The notes under the pieces were generated by a model. That model was not told the origin of the DNA, ran no database searches, and worked only from the letters and a program-made list of their open reading frames with translations. A program made the translations under genes and the position numbers. Below, piece by piece: positions 10,804-21,274 of a stretch of DNA of 64,000 nucleotides. This stretch comes from Ampelocalamus luodianensis (taxonomy: Eukaryota; Streptophyta; Magnoliopsida; Poales; Poaceae): positions 10,868,001-10,932,000 of the forward strand of contig CM070626.1 in the NCBI GenBank assembly GCA_036346255.1, written 5' to 3'. How positions within the stretch are numbered: position 1 is the stretch's first letter; each line of letters begins with the position of its first letter.

Positions 10804-11301
10804 GGCAGGAGAGAGCGGAACGTTAGCACTTTCCCAATGTCTCTCGTCCTCCACTACAAAAACACACTACCACTCTACCACACTCTCTCGTATGAGTCCC
10901 AACGTCTCTTGTCCCTCCCGACGCCTGGTGTCCCAACAGCTAAAACACACCGCCACTACCACTGCCACTACCACTGCCACTAGTTCATCGCCATCCCATC
11001 GCCAGTCTCTCATGAGTCGTTAGTCATGTCCCTCCCTCGCCTTCATTTCCATTACCAGCCCACTGCCCACCAAATCCCCAAGGCCGCCTCTTCCACTCCC
11101 CCTCCCTCAATTCCCTTCCCTCTCCGGCCACCACCCTCCCCTCTCCTCTCCAACCGCCTCCCTCCCCTCTCTTCTACGACCGCCTCCCTCCCCTCTCCAG
11201 CCACCTCCCTCCCCTCTCCGGCATGAAGAGATCGAGCTCGGAGGTGGCACTGGGGGACGCCAAGCCGAGGCCGTGGCGGAGCCAGTCCCTGCTGTGAGCC
11301 T

Positions 11302-11672
11302 GTGACATCCCCGCCGCGGCCACCACTGTTGCTCTTGCTAGTCACCAACCGGGCCCAGAAGGAGCAGCTCGAGGGGCGCATCGCGTGGATGAAGGAGGAT
11401 CCCACCCTCAAACCCATCCTCGATGTGATCAAGACCGGCGGTCCAACTGCCATGATGAAGTACATGAGAGCACTTGTCCTTCAAGATTTCTGTGAACATT
11501 TGACAATATTAATGTTGCTGCTGTTGTTTGGTTGTAGGTACTGGAATGATCCTGAAGCTCTACAGATGTTTGGGCGGGCGATGGGCGTCGACCAATCGAG
11601 CGAGGCCGCCGCCGCAGGCTCTACCGTGCAAGAGGAAGAAAACGGGGAGGAAGGCGACTACAAGGATGAGTG
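11302..11672 (+). pseudogene. Captured AKR2-like (ankyrin repeat protein 2) gene fragment with intron
   Basis: Residues RIAWMKEDPTLKPILDVIKT, GGPTAMMKY and YWNDPEALQMFGRAMG match the STI1-like segment before the ankyrin repeats of plant AKR2, a cytosolic chaperone for organelle outer-membrane proteins. A 78-bp intron with GT..AG (11460-11537) separates MMK from YWND, and splicing restores the family sequence exactly. Because 78 is a multiple of three, the unspliced frame is also open. An acidic tail (QEEENGEEGDYKDE) ends at a stop at 11670-11672, before any ankyrin repeat. The retained intron shows capture at the DNA level. It lies between the hAT promoter and the right terminus. Confidence 0.75.
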
Positions 11673-11989
11673 ACTGCTCTCGCCTCCTAGTGGTCGCCCA
11701 ACGCATCATTTTGAGTTCTTTGTACTTAGTTTCCATAATATTTGCACACTGATTTTTCTAGTTTGTTTTCACCGAATCCTTGAGCATCCATAATATTTGA
11801 ACACGGATATGTTCTTTTTGCTCCTAAGTCCTGAGTCTCCTGACTTTGTTCTTTCTTGTTCTTCTTTTGGGTAGAACCATAGAAGTAGAACACATACCGA
11901 CACTTGTCTCTTTCTCCTCTGTCGCCTCCTCTTCTCTCCTCATCAGCGGCGTGCGATGGGCGTGACGGGGTGGCCATGGGGGCGACGGC

Positions 11990-12238
11990 GCTGGGTGTGG
12001 TCGTGCGGCAGCGTGCCCTGCCACGTGCCCTGGCGCGTGTCGTGCCAGCTTTTGGCCTTTTGGGCCCAAACGTGTCGTGCCGGTCTAAGCAGGTCGCCCG
12101 TCGTGCCGAAGTACTAGGCCCGGCACGGCCCTAGTCTTCGTGCCGTGCTGACACGACCCCAATAATGCTCGTCCCCTGCCGTGCTTTCGCCATGCCGGGC
12201 CGACCGTGCCGTGGGCTGGCCCAAAAAGCCAAGCCTTA
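11990..12238. repeat. hAT right subterminal repeats and terminus
   Basis: Dense direct and inverted copies of cgtgccg, cggcacg and gtcgtgcc, ending in an inverted-repeat-like terminus (reverse complement TAAGGCTTGGCTTTTTGGGC). Confidence 0.6.
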
Positions 12239-12957
12239 CTGAATCGCACCTTAATTTATCGGAGCTCACCCCCTCGTCCGTTAGTGTATCTGATCGAACA
12301 TAGCTTATACCAAGTGAATGAACTGTACTATAACTCCCAGAATTGCTCCTCTCCGTAAATGAAAGTCAATTGACTCTTGTACTTAAGGCATTCATCACAT
12401 GCATGAGCTAATGAGGCTATTCTATTCTATTCAATCTCAGATTAATTCTGTGTGTCTTAGTTTCTAATTAATCCACACACATAGATTTTGTCTCTTAGAT
12501 TCCTAATGTTTTGAAAATATCTTAGATTCCTAATGTGGCCGGGGTTTGTCGGCGCAGCAGTAGTAAATTCGGTCTTGTCCTAGACATCCATGCTACATTA
12601 TCGCATTACAGGCACGGGCATTGTGCTGGGGCCCTGGCTTATTGCTCTTACGCAGGCCGACAGCCAATTATTTAACAACAGCTCGCACTAAGACCAGATC
12701 AATCGCAATAGCAATAACACATGCATTACACCTACATGCACGCTGAGAACCAGATACAATACAATTACCCTGTGAGTTTCTAATTGTCAAGCGCATCTAG
12801 CAAGTGAAAACGTTTATCATAGCCCAAATACATATATATTCTGTTCTAGTCTCATCAAGTGTTGCACATAGTAAGACCTGCAGTACCTATTTTTCTTTCA
12901 GAAATTAAAAAAATGCGTGAGGGATTTTAATTAGACCCATGAAAGATGATTCACCAG
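12239..12957. other. Intergenic, nothing recognised
   Basis: AT-rich sequence with no reading frame, TIR pair or tandem repeat that I can support. Confidence 0.4.
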
Positions 12958-13151
12958 CTATGCCGTTGGAGCAAAGGCATTGTGATGGATCATGGCCTGG
13001 GGCCTCTCGGCAACGGCATCATTGTATTCCTTGGCGTCGTTGGCCCGACCAAGTTGCAGCATAAGTCCACGATCAACAAATGAGCTCAGAGAACAAGGTA
13101 TCTTGGGCGTGGACTGCTTGAAAATATTGCCACTACCGCGCGCTAGCGCAG
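12958..13151 (-). pseudogene. Possible host-gene terminal exon disrupted by Copia insertion
   Basis: A minus-strand open frame of about 64 codons ends at TAG (12958-12960). It has ordinary protein-like composition: GSGNIFKQSTPKIPCSLSSF, then VDRGLMLQLGRANDAKEYND, then AVAERPQAMIHHNAFAPTA. Its 5' side begins just after a possible splice acceptor (tacatccag). That acceptor adjoins the Copia TSD ATGTA, so the original intron would continue at 23302. I do not recognise the protein. It could also be a chance frame; the only arguments for reality are composition and the acceptor. Confidence 0.35.
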
Positions 13152-13271
13152 CTGGATGTATGAAGTCGAAACCACCTTATATGACTACGTGCAGTCCAAG
13201 CCTTCTACAACCAGATGGTCGAAACTGCTTTCGAGCACACGTAGTCAAAAACTATGAACAATACTCAATGA

Positions 13272-13545
13272 CACTACTACAAAAAGGTTAATATTGGACG
13301 CCTCATCACAGGCGGTCGACCAAAATTGTCTATATTATATGCAATCACAGACGGTTTTGGTTTAGAGACTGTCTGTGTTACTGGTTACACTATAAACCGT
13401 ATGTGAAGAGGTAATATCACAGACGGTTCATATGAAAAACCATTTGTGAAGTATCACAGACGATTCTGAACACGAATCATCTGTGATAATTGTAGACTTC
13501 ACATACGGTTTTTAATTATAACCGTCTGTGATAATATCGCGTCAG
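13272..13545. repeat. CACTA left subterminal repeat array
   Basis: Multiple direct and inverted copies of atcacagacggtt and aaccgtctgtgat at 20-60 bp spacing, the expected transposase-binding arrangement. Confidence 0.8.
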
Positions 13546-13576
13546 CTCCCCGGTGAGTTTCTTCGTCGCCATCGTT

Positions 13577-13670
13577 GCTGATGCATCTCTTCGTCACATC
13601 AATGCCGCTTCGGCTCCCCGATGTGAATCTTCATCTCACGCGCTAAATTTATTCCTTGTTTTATAAAAAG
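13577..13670 (+). promoter_or_regulatory. Shared promoter block and TATA box of the accessory ORF
   Basis: Contains CTGATGCATCTCTTCGTC and a second weaker copy (CCGATGTGAATCTTCATCTC), followed by TTATAAAAAGG at 13661, about 20 bp before the start codon. Related blocks precede the other two copies of this ORF (30527-30570 and 39488-39540). Confidence 0.6.
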
Positions 13671-13688
13671 GATCATCCGCCATCGAAG

Positions 13689-14228
13689 ATGATCATCCCC
13701 ACATATGTTCCCTCTTATGTTTCCTTGTCGCCGGCATTGATATCCTACCTGGTCATACTATACGAGCACCTCTCCGGTCGTACGTTGCTAGATGCTGCGG
13801 AAGGACACTGTTTCAACATTGTCCTCACTCTTTTGTCCGAGGATTTGCCAAAACAGGTGCCGTCTTGACATCCTCCTCCGCCTTGTCTTCCGGTGATCTC
13901 CCACTTTCGGCGAGTTAACCTCGTCATCGACGTGGTCCTCCACAACAATGTTGCACGTCTCAAGGAGGCTTGCCGTCACTTAGACTGCTTAATCGAGGCG
14001 GCGGGCGACCGAGTCGACCATACCGAGACCCCTCAAGCAAGGGAAGAGAGCCTATGCGTTCAATTCTTCTAGATTCAACAGTTTGAGGGTCTTCGGGAGA
14101 CACTCGAACGAGAACGTCAGTGGGTGGACGCATTTCGTGCTTTTTTCACTGATGATCACGAACCGTCCGATGCCGCCGCTGCCTACGAAGTTTTGAAGAT
14201 GGAGATAGTAGCCTACCTCCGCCACTAG
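13689..14228 (+). pseudogene. Unrecognised helical accessory ORF, CACTA copy
   Basis: It starts at the Met of MIIPTYVPS and ends AYEVLKMEIVAYLRH-stop. Order: a hydrophobic helix (LISYLVILYEHLSGRTLLDA), LPKQV, RLDILLRLVFR in a second frame, VNLVIDVVLHNNVARLKEA, an acidic linker, and a coiled-coil-like tail (RERQWVDAFRAFF). The same order and similar residues are seen in the copies in elements A and B. At least one frameshift or stop (TGA near 13866, TAG near 14071) breaks it. I do not recognise the family and assign no function. It sits between two subterminal arrays of the CACTA element. Confidence 0.6.
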
Positions 14229-14344
14229 AAAAACTTTGTTTATTTAGGTTTCTACTTTTTTATCTTTGTAAGAAACTACTGGCCATACTGTTTGGCCATA
14301 TATAAATTCCAAAATAAAAAAACTAGTTTGTAGGTGAAGTTACT

Positions 14345-14700
14345 ATATTATATGTTGAACTATATATCACAGACGGTTTAGTAGAACAAATATCTGTCTA
14401 TGATATGTACCATAGTTAAAGCATATTTTAAGCAGTATTTAAATGACAAAATTGACATATAAACATGTTATTTCTTCATGTCATGTAAATGTATATATAA
14501 TAATATGCTCAAAACGTAGAACCGTTCGGCCGACAGCGGGTTCTATTATTGAACCGTATGTGATATGCGACCACATCACAGACGGTTCTATTATGAAACC
14601 GTCCGTGATATAAGACCATACCACAGATGGTTCTATTATGGAACCGTCTGTGATAAGTATCACTAATGGTTCCATAATAGAACTATTTGTGATATCCCTT
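14345..14700. repeat. Second CACTA subterminal-type repeat array
   Basis: Alternating cacagacggttctattatg and cataatagaaccgtctgtg type motifs with about four near-palindromic units. It lies internal to the accessory ORF rather than at the element end, so the element has subterminal arrays on both sides of the ORF. Confidence 0.7.
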
Positions 14701-15955
14701 TATTAATAGGAGTCCACTAGGGTTTATGCCCTAACTCGTCACTCCTAGCGCCCTTACTCTCGCCCATTTCGCTCCCTACATGAGTGTCGCCGATCTCGAT
14801 GCCGTCGCTCGAAGCCTCATCCCAGACAGTCGCCCCCAAGTCGCGCCTTCTCCCCGACCCTGTCGCCGACGCCGTCCTTCTTCCCCGCCGTCGGTTGTGA
14901 CACCACGGTTCACTGCATAAGACACTCTTACAATAAGAGTGTCTTATGCAATGTCACCATCGTGACATAACTACGATGTTGCTGCCGCCGCTGGTCCAAT
15001 TGACCTCCTCCCAGCCAAATCCACCTCCCCGACGCTAGATTTTCCTTCCCCTCTTCGTCCTCTCCCCCCGACGTGCGCAACCCCGGCTACCTCTCCACCG
15101 ACCTCGACGCCGCCCCCGACATCGACGACTCCGCCCGAGTCGCGCCTTCTCCCCGACCCCTGTGCCTCCTGCTTCCTCCTCCCTAGACTCAATGCCCCAT
15201 TCCTCCACTTCCTCTTTCTGTTATTTTAGTTTCATGCTTGAGCTTACTTTGGTTTACTAATGTGAGTTGATTATTTACTGATGTGGGTTAATTTATTGAT
15301 TAAGCGTGGTAAATAAAATAGAGGTGGGTTAATGCATGGTGGAGGTGTTGCCGCCGGTATTGCATCGCACTGAGGTAAATACTCCCCTCTACTCTCTATC
15401 GCTTTCCCTCCCCTTGCTCTGTGATGTAAACTGAGGGCTATTAGTGTATGTGCATTCTGTGCATCTTGCTTAGTTCATGTTGTGGGTTCAGATTGACAAA
15501 AATGAATGTGGCAAAATGGTGGGTTTTGGTTAATGCTCTCTGATGGATACTGAGGGCTATTGATGCCAGTTCTTTGTGATGGTTGGCTTACATGGGGTGT
15601 GGTTCGGATGGGGCAAAACATCAGTCTTTACACATATAAATTTTTGTACATGTAACTAATCTTATGGTATGTTCCTATATGGTATTTTGCTTTTGAAAGC
15701 TGCAATTAACTTTTCATATTTGTGAAGGTTAGGTTATGAAATTTTTACCAAGCTTGTGCCTCTGATCATTAATTAATTATTAATTGGTGTGTATTCTATT
15801 CCAAAACAAGACCAAATGAGTCAAAAACTACTACAACACCTCTTCACCTGTCTCTCGCCATTCATTGCACCTTTGCCTGTGTAACCGTGTCCATGCCGGT
15901 CAAGTTCTCCCCCGTTGCTTCCCAGGTACGTCCTACCATTCCATTCTTGGTCTCT
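14701..15955. other. CACTA interior, C-rich then AT-rich, no gene recognised
   Basis: 14740-15190 is C-rich with several short overlapping frames and no domain. 15190-15955 is AT-rich. The region includes the small foldback at 14914-14950. It could be a captured gene leader, but I cannot show it. Confidence 0.4.
14914..14950. repeat. Perfect 17-bp inverted repeat (hairpin)
   Basis: TGCATAAGACACTCTTA, loop CAA, then the exact reverse complement. Weaker complementarity (gtgacaccacgg against ccatcgtgac) extends it outward to about 75 bp, as in a tiny foldback element. Confidence 0.8.
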
Positions 15956-16002
15956 TCTCTATAAAGTCTCAAAGCAGTGGCTACTTGTGCCTTTAAAATC
16001 GG

Positions 16003-16080
<78 letters not shown>

Positions 16081-16110
16081 TGTAGCCACTACTTGAAGAC
16101 TTTATAGAGA
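15956..16110. repeat. 28-bp inverted repeat flanking a (TA)n tract
   Basis: The arms at 15956-15983 and 16083-16110 are near-perfect reverse complements (26-27 of 28). Between them lies a TA tract (16005-16072). The whole could fold into one long hairpin. Confidence 0.8.
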
Positions 16111-16222
16111 ATATATGTCATAGACGGTTTCATCTACAAACCGTCGTGATAGTCCGCATCACGCATAGTTCAAAAATTATCTCGTGATGACTTTATGTCA
16201 CATCGCCCGTAAACTTAGGCGG

Positions 16223-19200
16223 TGTCGGGACCTGCACTTCGATTCGGAACCCTCTGTATATCTTGCACTAGTCCAGATCACGCTAGTGCACAGTGGTTAA
16301 CACTGTAAATATCGGTCCACACAAGCGATAGATAAAGTAAACGATTAATTTGAATAACAAATAATGATTTTGACCTTATGGTCGAGTTTACACTTATTAA
16401 GCCACGCAGGCTAACAAAGAAATAAAACAAAGAATGAACAGAAAACTCCAACAGATCCCACCAATTCACCACAGCAACCAATCGGGATCCGCACCTTAAC
16501 GCACGATCACCTTCAACGAACTCCTCCTCAAAAGCGGCGACTCCTCCTCTTCGTAGGTTTGGGCGCAAGTTTTACAACAAGCATGAGTACACAACCGCAC
16601 TCGCAAATCATACCACGAGAATGCAATGTATAGATGCAGCTTAATCCAAAGAAAAGGCTTCGTGGTTCTTTTGCATCAAAGCAACATTTGCAATTGAATA
16701 CGAATAATAGATTAAAAGCATAATTCAAAACAAATAGACAATATTAATTTAATGCTTGTTTTCACAAAGACACACAACTAAACAGATTATTTCACATAGC
16801 CATATGATTGAGATCACATGACTCCCATTCCCACATTTTATGAAAATCTACCCTCGTGTGAAATCACCGAGCATGTCCATGATCATGACGCGTTATTCGA
16901 ATAGATTGTTTGACACTCTGCAGAGGTTGTACACTTTACCCACACGATATAACCGCAGTAGCTAGCACCAATCATAACAAAACAGTTCGAAACTTCATCT
17001 CCAACATTGACATTCCCGGTGTGCTTACAAACCGTTATACATATCACATAGCCCATGCATAACACACACCGTTGGACGGGGACGACTAATCCTCCGTGAT
17101 GCAACCACCAAGTAGTCACACCTCCACCCTATCACATAGCCTAACCTACCACCTGAACATCAATGCCGAGAATCCATAACTTACTAAGTTAGGCCCGTCC
17201 CATACCAGGCATGTGGTCGTACAGTAAGGCTCAGTTCAATGGCGCACAAAGTTAAGTCCTTAATTGACTAAGGCAAGACTTCCATGTTCTAACTAAGCCA
17301 CACAGATTATCATTCCCATCACATAGTCCACCATGTCACACAGTCTCCACCACTTGCCTCAGTCCAAATCCTTTACCACCCAGTTGGATTTTAGTGCAAC
17401 ACATGCCATCACAAAGTAATAACACATAGCACACAGTTTTACACAAAGTTCCATAGACACTTAGTCTTATTTAATATTTGCGACTCACATGAGAAGATGA
17501 TTCGTAGCATGGCTAAGCAATTATACTCGCATCTAACCAACCCACGTTGGTGCTACAATATTACCAACTCATAACCAATCTAGGGTGACAAGGATATATG
17601 ACATACAAGGCCAAGGTGTGATAACAATTTGGATCATAACTATGCCCAAAGCATTTAAATAAATAATTAAACTATAATGCAATAATTTAACACAAAGTAA
17701 TTTGAAAACTGGGTTCAAGATGATCAAAGGTATGACTTGCCTTGGAAAAGGTCTATGTACTGGTCTTGATCTTGGGGTGCTCCTTCTTCCACAAAATTCC
17801 CCGAAAAATCGACGTCTACTCGCAAACGAGACACAAACAAACAAAACAAATAAATAACAGAGGCAAAACAAACTCCAAAAATTAAATAAAAATCTCAGAT
17901 AAATAGATCTTGAATTTAGACAAATTTAGAAATTTGAATGGGCTCAATCGGAGTTAGGATGCAAAAGTTATGAGCTTTGGAAGATTGGAAATCTAAAATA
18001 AACCCTAAATTGGAATTTCTGGAATTTCCGAATTATTCTTTAAAAGAAAAATCGGATTATTGCGCAGTGCTGACGTCAGCTGAGGACGTTCGGACGGGAT
18101 GAAAATTTGTCTGACAGGTGGGACCCACATGTCAGTGGCTCGCACCGCGTGAACCAAGTCCATGCCGATCGATCTAGGGTTCGGTGGACCGTGCACGCGC
18201 GCACACGCGCTCTGGCGACACGGCGCCACGCATGCGACACGTCGGCACGCAAGCTGAGGTGGCAGGTGAGGTGGCGTCCACGTCGGACCCGACAGCGACG
18301 GCGGCTCGGGAACCAAGGGTCCCGGCGAACGGCGGCTCCTCGCCGGCGGTGAGTGGTACCAACGTATAGCTCTTGCTATTGCGAACCTGATGAGGTAGGG
18401 CTAGGTGGTCGGGAACGATGGAGGTGGCCGGCGACGAGGTTTAAGCGGCGGAGGTGTTTCGGGTGTTGTCGGACGGGGACTCCGGTGGCTCTCCGGCGAC
18501 GGCGAAGGGCTCTGGAGGTAGACCTCGTGACGCTGAACACGATGGTGTGCCCCACGACGGTGCGGCGACGACGGTGGCGGCGCAAAATGACGGCGATTTA
18601 AGAGAGGCCGAAAACCCAAAACTCGAATGGCGGCGCTAGGGCTCGGGAGGATGAGGGTGGCGGCCTGAGTTGCGGTCGAGAGGCGAACCCGGGTGCCTTT
18701 ATAGGGCCGACGCACGACGCGGATAAGGAATCCCTAATTTGGGGATTTCTGTTTCAAATGAAAACAGAGATAGAGTCCGCTCGATCCGATTGAGGGTAGA
18801 TACGGTGCGGGAAGATAGGAGATGAAGTTTGTAACGAAATCACGAGGTTTTTAGATAGAAAGCTCGTTGTCGGACGAGGCTTCAGAAGTTCCAATGGCGA
18901 CGGCGCGACGACTTCGGGCGCGAGGAAGACGACGACGCGAGACGACGACGGGCGGGCCCACCGGCGAGAGGAGCAGGAAGTGCGCGGCGCGCGCAGATCG
19001 GCAGCGGGCCCACCCGCCACGGAGGTGCGCCGCACGGCGAGCCGGGCTGGCGCGCGAATGGGCCGAACAGAGGAATGGGCGGATCGAAGGAAGATTCGCC
19101 CAAGAGATTTCGAGATTTTAATAGTTTTTCTAATTTAGAAAATACCGAAATTCAAATGGGCAATAGAAAATAGCAAATGAACTCAGAAAAATTCTAGAAA

Positions 19201-19404
19201 AATCTAGAAAATATATCTGAGCACATAGAACCCGAATAAAATAGTTTTGGCTATTGTTCATGTTGGGATTATTCACATTAAATATTTTTGATTGTAAAGT
19301 CCAATATTAAGCTTTTGAAATTAAATTCAAATGAAACCAAATGGTGAATTTTTCCCTACTAACTATTCAAAGATTTTTAAGGCTCTGAAAATTGGGATGT
19401 TACA
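16223..19404 (-). repeat. Solo LTR, Tekay/RIRE-like gypsy, 3182 bp
   Basis: The minus strand begins TGTAACATCCCAATTTT and ends GGTCCCGACA. The flanks are ggcgg and gcgg(c), a 5-bp TSD with one base apparently lost. The first 350 bp and the last 1.5 kb align with the LTR copies in 55220-63218. No internal region, so it is a solo LTR. The family name is inferred from length and ends. It lies inside the CACTA element. Confidence 0.8.
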
Positions 19405-19775
19405 GCGGCTCACGAAACCGTTTATGATGACGTTTTTTAACCGTCTGTGAAGACCTTTTCTGTAGTAGTGTGAACAGTACTCATAATGAATAGTACTCGA
19501 GATGAAAAACACAGTGAACAAAAATAAGGCTCTTTTGTGGTGCTGCAACTGCAATGTTTTCTGTTTTCTATTACTTATCTTCTTGTTGTCCAACTTACAA
19601 GACCGAACAGGCCCTTATAAAGGCTTGCTAAAACGGACACATACACTGACTCGGATGACTAAATACAACTCGGATACGGAAGAAAACTATTTTGCTATTA
19701 CCCAACAGACTCCGACTAGAATTCAGAACTTGTTACAAACTCTAAAATATCAACTTGGTAGGATTAGCTCCAACA

Positions 19776-19787
19776 CACACCCCCCCT
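19776..19787 (-). promoter_or_regulatory. Polypurine tract of the Copia element
   Basis: The minus strand reads AGGGGGGGTGTG immediately before the 3' LTR: the plus-strand DNA primer site. Confidence 0.75.
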
Positions 19788-19796
19788 AATCCTTGC

Positions 19797-20479
19797 ATAT
19801 TCAACCAACTCCTTTTTTAAAACCTTCAATTTTCGGAACATAAGTTTCTGTGATGATAAGATCATCAACGTATATGCCATGTATGTCACCATCTGACTTT
19901 CTTGTATATAAAGCTGGATCTTGCTTGCATCTTTCAAAATGAAGAATCATCAAGGTGTTGTTCAACTTCTTATTCTAGGCCCTAAGCACCTGTTTTAATC
20001 CATATAGTGCCTTTAAGAGTCGATATACCTTTCCTTCTTGACCTTTCACTTGAAAACCTTCTGATTGTGATAAATAAACTTCTTTAGTGAGAGCTCCATT
20101 CAAAAAATGTAGATTTGACACCCATGTGGTGTAATTCCCATCCAAATTGACATGCAATCTTCCAATGATGTTCATTGAAAGCCTGCTGAAAACTCACTGG
20201 TTCATCTGCAGTTATCATATGCAATTCACCTTCCATCTCAATAGGTTCACTCTACTCATAAATATATGCTAAGCTTTGATAAATAGGTGTTCTGCTTGGT
20301 GGGGTTTCTGCTTCTTCTTGACTGACTTCAGGAGAAGACAAGTTGTCTTCTGAATCTTCCTATGGTGAGCTTTCTACACTTGACATTGGGAAAACTGGAT
20401 AATAAGGATAAGATTGATCCGTTTCTGTATCATTTTCTCCTTCGACAGTGAAAGAGATCCACTTCTCCAAATAATTTTC
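19797..20479 (-). pseudogene. Copia reverse transcriptase, internally deleted and truncated
   Basis: The minus-strand order is an acidic spacer after integrase, EPVSFQQAFNEHHWKIACQF (a join across the missing fingers domain), HHMGVKSTF and FLNGALTKEVYLSQSEGFQV, GQEGKVYRLLKALYGLKQ, and IYVDDLIIT. The first catalytic Asp, normally in DVKSAFLNG, is Gly here. After the YVDD box only about 15 residues remain before the polypurine tract, so the thumb and RNase H are gone. Stops and frame changes are present near 19975 and 20180. Confidence 0.8.
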
Positions 20480-21262
20480 TTATGTTGGCTTTTCCTCCCA
20501 ATTCCATGTTTTGTCTTCACAGTAGATCACATCACGACTCACAATGATTTTATCCTCATCCGGGCTATACATCCGATTTGCTTTGGATGCTGGTTCAACT
20601 CCCAGGTAAATCAATTCTTTTGATCTGTCATCTAATTTCCTCAAATGAGTAGGTATTTTTGCATACCCTAAGCAACCAAATACTCTCAAGTGTTCGAGAT
20701 TTGGTTTTCTTCCACTTAAAGCTTCATGCGGTGTCTGTCCTTCCAAAGATTTTGTAGGAATACGATTGAGTATGTATACTGCATGTCTCATAGCCTCAGC
20801 CCAAAATCTTCCCAGTAATAGCCTGCTTTTTAGTAAACTCCTTGCCATATTCATTACGGTTCGATTTCTACGCTCAACTACTCCATTTTGTTGAGGCCTG
20901 TATGGAGCTATAAAAAATCTTTTGATACCTTTCTCCTCACAAATTGACTCGAATTCTTGTGCCAAGAACTCACCTCCACGACCAGATCTTAAGGCCTTGA
21001 TTTTGTGATCTGTTTCATTTTCAACTTGATCTGTGAATTTTCTAAGCATGTCCTTTGCTTCCGACTTTCTCTTTAGCATATAGACCCACATCACTCTCGA
21101 AAAATCATCGACCAGAAGAAAGAAGTATTTGTTTATGGCGTTTGAATCTGGGGTAATAGGACCACATAAATCTACATGAAGTAGCTCCAAGGGTTGTGAT
21201 GCCCTAAATTGTGCTTGTTTAGGAAATGGGAGTCTTGTTTGTTTCGCTAAAGTGCAATCCTT
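20480..21262 (-). pseudogene. Copia integrase
   Basis: A long clean frame: ELLHVDLCGPITPDSNAINK, FFLLVDDFSRVMWVYMLK, then KALRSGRGGEFLAQEFESIC, IAPYRPQQNGVVERRNRTVM, and the C-terminal HLRVFGCLGYAKIP. The first Asp (HVDL) and the Glu (VVERRNRT) of the DDE triad are in place, but the second position reads LRSG where LRSD is the rule, so strand transfer should be lost. A stop at about 21273 separates it from the protease part. Otherwise the frame is well preserved. Confidence 0.85.
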
Positions 21263-21274
21263 GGAAAACTGAGA

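Larger units (their letters stand above)
4486..12238 (-). mobile_element. hAT element with transposase pseudogene, host fragments and nested retroelements
   Basis: The left end (TAGACCTGGG...TGGGCCGTGC) and the right end reverse complemented (TAAGGCTTGG...TGGGCCAGCC) are similar, and both lead into subterminal repeats of cgtgccg and cggcacg. Between them, on the minus strand, are a TATA box (10795-10803), a BED-finger hAT transposase N-terminus, its middle, and its dimerisation domain (6244-6520). Without the nested gypsy pieces the element is about 3.8 kb, typical of hAT. The weak point is that the 8-bp flanks (tgcaagcc and ctgaatcg) do not match, so pairing of these two ends is an inference from orientation and shared subterminal repeats. 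Confidence 0.55.
13272..19470. mobile_element. CACTA (En/Spm) element with accessory ORF, no transposase
   Basis: Left end CACTACTACAAAAAGG and right end, reverse complemented, CACTACTACAGAAAAGG are CACTA termini. The 3-bp TSD is TGA (13269-13271 and 19471-19473). Subterminal repeats cacagacggttc and gaaccgtctgtg occur at both ends. No TNP2 or TNPA gene is seen; the only gene-like content is the accessory ORF at 13689-14228. A solo LTR (16223-19404) adds 3.2 kb, so the element itself is about 3 kb. Confidence 0.9.
13161..19775 (-). repeat. Copia 3' LTR, split by the CACTA element
   Basis: The two parts, 13161-13271 and 19474-19775, together match the 5' LTR at 22905-23296 (same TGAAGTCGAAACCACC start; ends CTCCAACA versus CTCCTACA). 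The copies have clearly diverged, so the insertion is not recent. Confidence 0.9.

Noticed and set aside
18005..19121. GC-rich overlapping frames
   Set aside because: They lie within the solo LTR at 16223-19404, and the same region in the copy at 55550-56450 does not preserve any of these frames.
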